Shown: positions 1 to 4,540 of the stretch, piece after piece
Layout: the number at the start of each line of letters is the position of its first letter
Position numbering within the stretch: position 1 is the first letter of the stretch
Notes under the pieces: model-generated
Databases searched by the model: none
The model's input: only the letters and a program-made list of their open reading frames with translations
Told to the model about the DNA's origin: nothing
Source of the DNA: JBHELQ01 sp046262995
GTDB lineage: Bacteria > Actinomycetota > Thermoleophilia > Solirubrobacterales > Thermoleophilaceae
NCBI GenBank assembly: GCA_046262995.1
Contig: JBHELQ010000123.1
Location: forward strand, 1 to 11,712
Length of the DNA stretch: 11,712 nucleotides
Direction: 5' to 3'
Made by a program: the position numbers and the translations under genes

Positions 1-211
1 CCTGGTGGTCGAGGACGTCGTCACGACGGGCGGCTCCACGGTCGCGGCCATCGAGCGCCTGCTCGAGGAGGGCGTTCGGGTGGCGGGCGTGGCCAGCGTG
101 CTCGACCGCCTGGCCGGCGGTGAGGACGCGATCAACCGGGCGTCCGGCGGCGCGCCGTATGCGGCGCTGGCCACGATCGACGACGTCTACCCGGACCGCC
201 TCGACCGCTAG
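1..211 (+). CDS. pyrE: Orotate phosphoribosyltransferase, C-terminal fragment (5' end outside window)
   Basis: Only the last ~69 codons are present; the frame is open from base 2 and ends at TAG 209-211. The enzyme joins orotate to PRPP to give OMP in cytosolic pyrimidine synthesis. The fragment opens with the PRPP-binding signature VVEDVVTTGGS, in which the paired acidic residues and the TTGGS loop bind PRPP. It continues with the family's C-terminal pattern: a VLDRLAGGEDAI stretch corresponding to the usual VVDR-x-EGG, then ATIDDVYP corresponding to the usual FTIDDL. Both features together favour PyrE over other phosphoribosyltransferases. The gene is convergent with the lipoprotein on the other strand and shares the CTAG at 208-211 with its stop codon. 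Confidence 0.9.
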   Translation, partial: LVVEDVVTTGGSTVAAIERLLEEGVRVAGVASVLDRLAGGEDAINRASGGAPYAALATIDDVYPDRLDR

Positions 212-786
212 CGCGGCACGCCGGCCCTGAGGCTGCGGAAGATCCGCCGCAGGGTGCCGGCGGCGAAGCCCGCGGGCACCGCTCCGTTGCGGAACGCCAC
301 GACGCTGTAGGTCACGCGCCCGGGCACCCGCAGCGCGGCCACCGAGATGCGCTGCAGCCTGCGGCTCGTCCTGACCCTGCCGGCTCCCTGCACCAGCGCG
401 GAGCGGTAGGGCGAGCCGCGCACGCGGGCCGTCCGCGGCGAGAGGGAGCCGTCGAAGTCGGGCAGGTCCTGGAGGGTCTCGCGCGCGTACTGCGAGACCG
501 GCAGCTCGCGTCCCGCGTCACCGCGGTCGGCGACGACGGTCGCGGCGACCAGCCCGCCGGGGGCGCGCAGCAGCGTGGCCGCATGCTTGACGCGAACGGT
601 CCAGCGCTTGGGCGCGGCGATCGTGAAGGCGGCGCGGCGGTTCGCGACGGTGCGCCAGCCAGGCGGTGGCTTGGCTGGCCGGTCCGCTCGGGTAGCCGGC
701 GCGCTGAAGTCGCCATTCCCACCGCACCCCGGACCGGCAAGCCCGGCCATGGCCACGAGGAGGAGGGCGACCGGTCGGGCGCTCAG
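208..786 (-). CDS. Small predicted secreted lipoprotein of unknown function, probable CTG start
   Basis: 192 residues if started at CTG 786. The N-terminus reads as an export signal: LSARP, a hydrophobic run VALLLVAMAGLAG, then GPGCGG with Cys21 as the likely lipidated residue. The lipobox is imperfect (G-P-G before Cys instead of L-A-G). The mature part is a single domain of about 145 residues beginning GWRTVANRRAAFTIAAPKRW, a pattern of 'Trp, then beta strand, then P-x-x-W' seen in small actinobacterial exported proteins; I cannot assign a function. No ATG, GTG or TTG exists in frame before GTG 756 and ATG 750. Either of those would truncate the signal peptide and neither has a ribosome site. 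CTG 786 has GGAGG seven bases upstream and overlaps the TGA of the upstream hydrolase, so coupling is likely. The stop TAG (210-208) overlaps the pyrE stop. Confidence 0.72.
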   Translation of the reverse strand: MSARPVALLLVAMAGLAGPGCGGNGDFSAPATRADRPAKPPPGWRTVANRRAAFTIAAPKRWTVRVKHAATLLRAPGGLVAATVVADRGDAGRELPVSQYARETLQDLPDFDGSLSPRTARVRGSPYRSALVQGAGRVRTSRRLQRISVAALRVPGRVTYSVVAFRNGAVPAGFAAGTLRRIFRSLRAGVPR

Positions 787-1613
787 ATGCCGCCCTCCCG
801 GAGGAACCCGATCACCTCCTCGGCGCAGCGGTCCGGCTCGTCCTCGAAGAGGAAGTGGCGCACGCCCTCCAGCACCACCAGCCTGGAGCCGGGAATCTGC
901 CTGGCGAAACGCGACGCGTAGTCGAGCGGGATGTACTCGTCCCCCTGGCCCCACAGGATCAGGGCGGGAACGTCGAGCGCCGCGAGCCTCTCCTGGTAGG
1001 GCTCGAGCTCGTCGAGGTCGAAGGAGCGATAGAGCTCGAGCATGCCCCGGCGCCCCTCCGGGGTCGAGAACGCTTTCCAGTACTCGTCCAGGGCCCGCTC
1101 GTCGAACTGGCTGGAGGCCTCCTCGAGCAACGTGGCGAACCCGTCCCGGGAGAGGCTGTCCACGAGCGCCTCGCCCTGCATCGGGGTCCGCATCGTCTTG
1201 GCGATCGCGATCCACTCGACGTCCGGGAAGAACCCCGTGTTGGTGATCACGAGGCCGCACACCCCGTCCGGGTGATCGCAGGCCCAGCGCAGGCCGATCA
1301 AGCCGCCGGTGTCGTGGACCACCAGCACGACCCGCTCGAGGCCGGTCTGGGACCGGAAGCGCTCGAGCGCCTCGACATGGCGTTCGTACCGTCCCGGCGG
1401 ATCGGCCGGCGAGTCGCCGAAGCCGGCGAGATCCGGGGCCACCGCCCTGCGGCCCGCCGACGCGAGCGCGGGAAGCAGGTGACGCCACATATATGAGCTC
1501 TGCGGCCAACCGTGCACGCACAGCACCGGGGAGCCGTCGACCGGCTCGAGCGGCTCCGTCTCGCGGTAGGCGATCCCGTCCGCGCGCTTGAGCGCCACCT
1601 GCGGCACGGTCAC
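783..1613 (-). CDS. Alpha/beta-hydrolase of the haloalkane dehalogenase / epoxide hydrolase class
   Basis: 276 residues, close to the usual length of this class. Visible elements are the oxyanion motif HGWP (34-37), the nucleophile elbow VVHDTGG with Asp101, a cap region (~130-210) with aromatic residues including YW at 178-179, the acid residue Asp225 in GQGDEYIP, and His253 in GVRHFLFEDEP. An Asp-Asp-His triad points to dehalogenase, epoxide hydrolase or fluoroacetate-dehalogenase-like chemistry rather than a Ser esterase. The residue after the nucleophile is Thr, whereas true haloalkane dehalogenases and many epoxide hydrolases have Trp there. The substrate is therefore unknown. GTG 1613 is the start chosen; GTG 1607 is also possible, and neither has a clear ribosome site. 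The start lies 13 nt after the tRNA 3' end, so the message may be produced by tRNA processing. The gene is followed by, and overlaps, the lipoprotein gene. Confidence 0.87.
   Translation of the reverse strand: MTVPQVALKRADGIAYRETEPLEPVDGSPVLCVHGWPQSSYMWRHLLPALASAGRRAVAPDLAGFGDSPADPPGRYERHVEALERFRSQTGLERVVLVVHDTGGLIGLRWACDHPDGVCGLVITNTGFFPDVEWIAIAKTMRTPMQGEALVDSLSRDGFATLLEEASSQFDERALDEYWKAFSTPEGRRGMLELYRSFDLDELEPYQERLAALDVPALILWGQGDEYIPLDYASRFARQIPGSRLVVLEGVRHFLFEDEPDRCAEEVIGFLREGGI
794..798 (-). promoter_or_regulatory. Strong Shine-Dalgarno that decides a CTG start
   Basis: On the minus strand GGAGG (within GGGAGGG, 799-793) lies seven bases before CTG 786. It is the best ribosome site near the lipoprotein N-terminus; the alternative starts at 756 and 750 are preceded by CTCCTCCTC-type sequence with no purine-rich match. 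Confidence 0.6.
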
Positions 1614-1626
1614 ACGCTACCGGCGA

Positions 1627-1700
<74 letters not shown>

Positions 1701-1721
1701 CCGCGGCAAGGGTAGCCCCGC

Positions 1722-2321
1722 CTACTCCTCCTCGTACAGCGCCTCGACCGCCAGCTCCATGCCCTTGCGGCCGTAGAGCCGCACCTCCACGTAGTCGCCG
1801 GTGTAGGCGTCGAGGGAGAGGAGCGTGAAGCGACCCTCGACCAGGATGCACTGGTCGGTAGTGGTCGGACCGAGCTCGACGGTCGCGACCGCGCCGTTGG
1901 GCACGAGCGCCGCCCCCCACACCAGGGTCAGCTTGCCCCGCCGCCCCTCGGGGCCGCGCCAGTCGGCGACCTCGAGGTCGGAGAGGTCGAGCTTCCAGTC
2001 CGGATTCGCCTCGGCCGTGTCCTCGGTGTAGTACGCGCCCGCCTCGAAGTCGCCCGCCTGGGCTCCCTGGTCGGAGCGCAGGTAGGAGACGTAGCCGCAG
2101 ACCTCGCCGCCGTCGCCGCTCGGCGCCACGCCGGGCACGTAGGTGCGGGCCCCCCAGGTGCGGTCGGGGAACCAGGTGATCTCGCCAAGCTCGGCCCGGC
2201 TCTCGTCGGGCGTCGCCTGCAGGAAGTGCTCGCGCAGCGCTTCCGCCCAGCGCCCGTAGGGGAGCGGCTCCTGCGGCGGCTCTGCCACGTACATCGGGAT
2301 CGGGCGCTCGGACGGCGGCAC
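1722..2321 (-). CDS. Conserved-looking hypothetical protein, function unknown
   Basis: 199 residues from GTG 2321, or 190 from ATG 2294 (MYVAEPPQEPLPYGRW), which may be the truer start; neither has a good Shine-Dalgarno. I do not recognise a family. The sequence is acidic and aromatic-rich, has two cysteines (75, 158), and shows no signal peptide or membrane segment. An N-terminal helix (~22-36, PYGRWAEALREHFLQA) is followed by a region rich in alternating hydrophobic residues (WGARTYVPG, EVCGYVSYL, KLTLVWGAAL, QCILVEGRFTLLSLD), suggesting a mostly beta, soluble domain. Codon use matches the neighbours, and it begins 13 nt after the galT stop, so it is probably co-expressed with GalT. The reading frame spans the whole gap between galT and the tRNA, supporting a real gene. 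Confidence 0.75.
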   Translation of the reverse strand: MPPSERPIPMYVAEPPQEPLPYGRWAEALREHFLQATPDESRAELGEITWFPDRTWGARTYVPGVAPSGDGGEVCGYVSYLRSDQGAQAGDFEAGAYYTEDTAEANPDWKLDLSDLEVADWRGPEGRRGKLTLVWGAALVPNGAVATVELGPTTTDQCILVEGRFTLLSLDAYTGDYVEVRLYGRKGMELAVEALYEEE

Positions 2322-2334
2322 GGGCGCGCGAACC

Positions 2335-3339
2335 CTAGAGGCTCGCCTCCCGCAGTCGCCGGGCCGCCTCCTCGGGTGGCAGCACGTTCAGGTGAACCCC
2401 GGCGCCGATCTCGAGCCCGGCCAGCTGGGCGAGCCGTGGCAGCACGTCGATCCGCCAGCAGAAGCGCTCGGCGCCGCGCGGCGCCGTGCGGACCCACATG
2501 TTGAGCGGAGGCAGCTCGCCCAAGACCGCCCGCAGCCGCCCGAGCGCCTGGTGGAGCATGCGCGCGCAGAGCGGCCCGTTGTCCTCGAAGGCGGTGGCGG
2601 GTCGCCGCGGGACCACCTGGAGCTGGAACGGCACCCGCGCGGCGAAGGGGCACATGGCCACGGCCTCGTCGTCGACCGCCACGACTCGCTCGCGCCGGCG
2701 CACCTCCTCCTGCACCAGGTCCTCGAGCAGGTTGCGGCCATGCGTGCGGTCCGAGTAGGCGGTGAAGCGCTCACGCTCGCGGGCGACGGCGGCGGGGACG
2801 AAGGGCAGCGCGTAGAGCTGGGCGTGGGTGTGGGGAAGCGAGGCGCCGGCCTCGGGGCCCTCGTTCACGATCGCGTGGACGTAGGCGGCGCCGTCGTGCG
2901 CCCGCGCCCGCTCGCGCCAGACCGACATGGCGCGCTCGACGGCGTCCGGCTCCAGCTCCCCGAGCGAGTAGACGGGGTCCGGCGCGTTCACGACCACCTC
3001 GTGCCCACCGGTCGCCGGCCGGGCGGCGAAGAGGTCGGGCTCGCCGCGACCTCCGGCCAGCGGCTCAGCCTCCGTCTCCGCGCCGTCCCCGCTCAGGGCC
3101 GGATAGAGGTTCGGCACCACGCGGACCTGCCACCCGGGACCGTCCGGGGGACCGCCGTTCGGTCGCAGGGCATAGACCTCCGGTGGCGTGCGGTCCTCGT
3201 GGCCTTCGAGGAAGGGATCGCGCTCGGGGTCGATTGGCGGACGCGGGTCCACCTGGAGCCACGCCCCGGGGCGCCCGCTGCGCTCCCCCGCCACGATCAC
3301 CTTCACGCCCGACAGCGGATCGATCCGGAGCTCAGGCAA
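2335..3339 (-). CDS. galT: Galactose-1-phosphate uridylyltransferase family protein (TTG start, degenerate zinc site)
   Basis: 334 residues, near the usual ~340. GalT swaps UMP between UDP-glucose and galactose-1-phosphate in the Leloir pathway through a covalent uridylyl-His. Visible features are the N-terminal ELRIDPLSGVKVIVA (3-17; family form ELRxDPxxGxWVIIA), TPPEVYALRPNG (51-62), VPNLYPAL (75-82), NEGPEAGASLPHTHAQLYALP (159-179) with His170-x-His172-x-Gln174, where His172 is the expected nucleophile, and FQLQVVPRR (238-246). The family's CPFC zinc motif is replaced by DPFL (41-44) and the usual PDH by PDP (120-122), so three of four structural zinc ligands appear lost. TTG 3339 is the start: it gives the full family N-terminus, overlaps the GNAT gene by 8 bp and has GGAG seven bases upstream. 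Related ADP-sugar or dinucleotide phosphorylases are possible alternatives. No other galactose gene is in the window. Confidence 0.85.
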   Translation of the reverse strand: MPELRIDPLSGVKVIVAGERSGRPGAWLQVDPRPPIDPERDPFLEGHEDRTPPEVYALRPNGGPPDGPGWQVRVVPNLYPALSGDGAETEAEPLAGGRGEPDLFAARPATGGHEVVVNAPDPVYSLGELEPDAVERAMSVWRERARAHDGAAYVHAIVNEGPEAGASLPHTHAQLYALPFVPAAVARERERFTAYSDRTHGRNLLEDLVQEEVRRRERVVAVDDEAVAMCPFAARVPFQLQVVPRRPATAFEDNGPLCARMLHQALGRLRAVLGELPPLNMWVRTAPRGAERFCWRIDVLPRLAQLAGLEIGAGVHLNVLPPEEAARRLREASL

Positions 3340-3757
3340 TCTGCTTCTCCATCGCCACGTGGCGGATCCCCTCTTCGACGAAGACGTCCCCACGCTGCTC
3401 GTAACCGCCGCGCGCGTAGAGGGAGAGGGCGCGGGTCTGCGCGTGCAGGGCGATCCGCGCGACGCCGCCCGCCCGCGCCTGGCGCTCCGCTTCCTCGAGC
3501 AGAGCGGCTCCCACGCCCTGGCCACGGCGATCCGGCGCCACCGCCATCCGCCCCAGGCGCGCGCTGGCGCCGCGGAAGACGAGCCGGCAGGTCCCGATCA
3601 CGGCACTCTCGTGGAGCGCCACCAGGTGGACCGCCTCGGGGTCGCGGCCGTCGCGGTCCGCCTCCACGGGGACTCCCTGCTCACCGGCGAACACGCTCTC
3701 GCGCAGCGCGAGCGCGTCCTCGACCTCGGCTTGGGTGCGGGCGGGCCTGACCTCCAG
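3332..3757 (-). CDS. GNAT-family N-acetyltransferase, probable CTG start
   Basis: 141 residues from CTG 3757. GNAT enzymes move an acetyl group from acetyl-CoA to an amine; the substrate here is unknown. The sequence has the YjcF/ElaA-like N-terminus VRPARTQAEVEDALALRESVF-AGEQGVPVEAD, then IGTCRLVF, then the acetyl-CoA pyrophosphate loop RMAVAPDRRGQGVGAALL with Arg78-x-x-Gly81-x-Gly83. It ends with ALHAQTRALSLYARGGY and HVAMEKQI. The first ATG/GTG/TTG in frame is GTG 3694, which would cut off the first conserved strand and helix (21 residues). The open frame starts at 3778 and holds only CTG 3757 at the right place, 4 nt after the stop of the TlpA-like gene, so reinitiation is likely. No clear ribosome site is seen. 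If CTG is not used, the product is a 120-residue protein. Confidence 0.85.
   Translation of the reverse strand: MEVRPARTQAEVEDALALRESVFAGEQGVPVEADRDGRDPEAVHLVALHESAVIGTCRLVFRGASARLGRMAVAPDRRGQGVGAALLEEAERQARAGGVARIALHAQTRALSLYARGGYEQRGDVFVEEGIRHVAMEKQIA
3347..3350 (-). promoter_or_regulatory. Shine-Dalgarno GGAG supporting the galT TTG start
   Basis: GGAG on the minus strand lies inside the last codons of the GNAT gene and is separated from TTG 3339 by AAGCAGA (7 nt). It supports initiation at TTG and coupling to translation of the GNAT gene. Confidence 0.5.
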
Positions 3758-3761
3758 GGCG

Positions 3762-4316
3762 CTAGCGAGCGTAGCGCTCTATGTCGGCGGCAAGCCTCCG
3801 CTCGGTCGCGTAACCGCCCAGATGCACGAAGGCGAGCCGCCCGCGGCTGTCGTAGAAGGCGGTCGTGGGGAAGGCCTGCACGCCGTGGAACTGCGCGGCG
3901 ATGCCGAGTTGCGGGTCGCGGTAGCTCGGATAGGTCAGCGGCAGCTTGCGCAGGAAGCGGCGGGCGTCGCCGTCGTTGTCGTTCGAGTCAACGCCCAGGA
4001 ACGCCACTCGCTTGCCGCGCGCGAGCGCTTGCCTCTGGAAGAACGGGAACTCCCCGCGGCAGGGCGGGCACCAGGAGGCCCACTTGTTGACCACGACGGG
4101 CCGGCCGCGCAGTCCCCGCAGGCGCGCCTTGAACGCGTCGGCCCCACCGCCCAGCAGCTGGTTGGCCTGGCGGTGAAGCGCCGCAAGCGGGGCGGGAGCG
4201 CCGGCCAGCGCGGCGCGCTCGGCGCGGGCGCTCTTTGGAGCCGCGCTGCGCGGGTCGCTCGAGCCACAGCCCGCCAGCAGCAGGGAACAGGCGAGTAGCA
4301 GGCCCAGCCGGCGCAT
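3762..4316 (-). CDS. TlpA/ResA-like thioredoxin-fold lipoprotein
   Basis: 184 residues. ATG 4316 opens a clean lipoprotein signal (MRRLGLLLACSLLLAGCGSS) with lipobox LLAGC and lipidated Cys17. A spacer of about 50 residues leads to the thioredoxin domain: PVVVNKWASWCPPCRGEFPF with redox pair Cys83-Cys86, VAFLGVDSNDN (104-114), and the cis-proline Pro150 in AFPTTAFYD. Such proteins work outside the membrane, commonly reducing disulfides during cytochrome c maturation or acting in general thiol exchange. No ccm/ccd/res partner is seen here, so its specific role is open. The frame remains open well upstream of the ATG, but that part looks non-coding. It is divergent from the helicase and is the first gene of the minus-strand run. 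Confidence 0.88.
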   Translation of the reverse strand: MRRLGLLLACSLLLAGCGSSDPRSAAPKSARAERAALAGAPAPLAALHRQANQLLGGGADAFKARLRGLRGRPVVVNKWASWCPPCRGEFPFFQRQALARGKRVAFLGVDSNDNDGDARRFLRKLPLTYPSYRDPQLGIAAQFHGVQAFPTTAFYDSRGRLAFVHLGGYATERRLAADIERYAR

Positions 4317-4540
4317 CCCCGCGAAGGGTGGCAGACGTCCCGTATTCGGGCCGGAAGCAGGCGATTCGGGCACCCTTGTGCTGTAATTAGGGACGACGCC
4401 CGGCCCATCCCGGCCCGGCGCCTCCGCCGCTCGGGGATCTCCAGAGCGGCAAAACCACCCGGCGGGACTCGCCGTTTCCGCGACGGCCGCTTCACGAGCG
4501 CGGGAGCCGGCTCGCCCCGTCCCTCTACACACAAGCCCCC
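4317..4540. promoter_or_regulatory. Divergent intergenic region between the thioredoxin lipoprotein and helicase genes
   Basis: This is the longest non-coding stretch (224 bp) and must hold the promoters for both directions unless the left genes are read from elsewhere. It contains one AT-rich island, TGTAATTAG (4382-4390), a direct repeat ATTCGGGC at 4344-4351 and 4364-4371 (20 bp apart, about two helical turns), and a small hairpin CGGCG-GGACT-CGCCG (4460-4474). TACACA (4526-4531) lies nine bases before the helicase GTG, which has no Shine-Dalgarno, so a leaderless message is conceivable. No convincing -35/-10 pair could be assigned. Confidence 0.4.

Noticed and set aside
233..252. CTGCGG...CCGCAG hairpin after the pyrE stop as a pyrE terminator
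   Set aside because: It lies within the lipoprotein coding sequence, has no T tract, and such short GC hairpins are expected often at this base composition.
208..1521. Single 437-residue protein spanning the lipoprotein and part of the hydrolase
   Set aside because: The upstream ~245 codons are the hydrolase read out of frame; the hydrolase has a full set of motifs in its own frame.
2392..3750. 452-codon open frame antisense to galT and GNAT
   Set aside because: Its translation has no recognisable domain and mirrors the GC-rich codon pattern of the opposite strand, where GalT and GNAT motifs are clear.
4440..4515. Possible riboswitch in the helicase leader (GGCAAAACC followed by GC-rich hairpins, vaguely like a c-di-GMP-I aptamer)
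   Set aside because: The second conserved block expected of that aptamer (GGGACGCAAAGCC-like) and the tetraloop receptor are absent; a covariance-model search would be needed to revive it.
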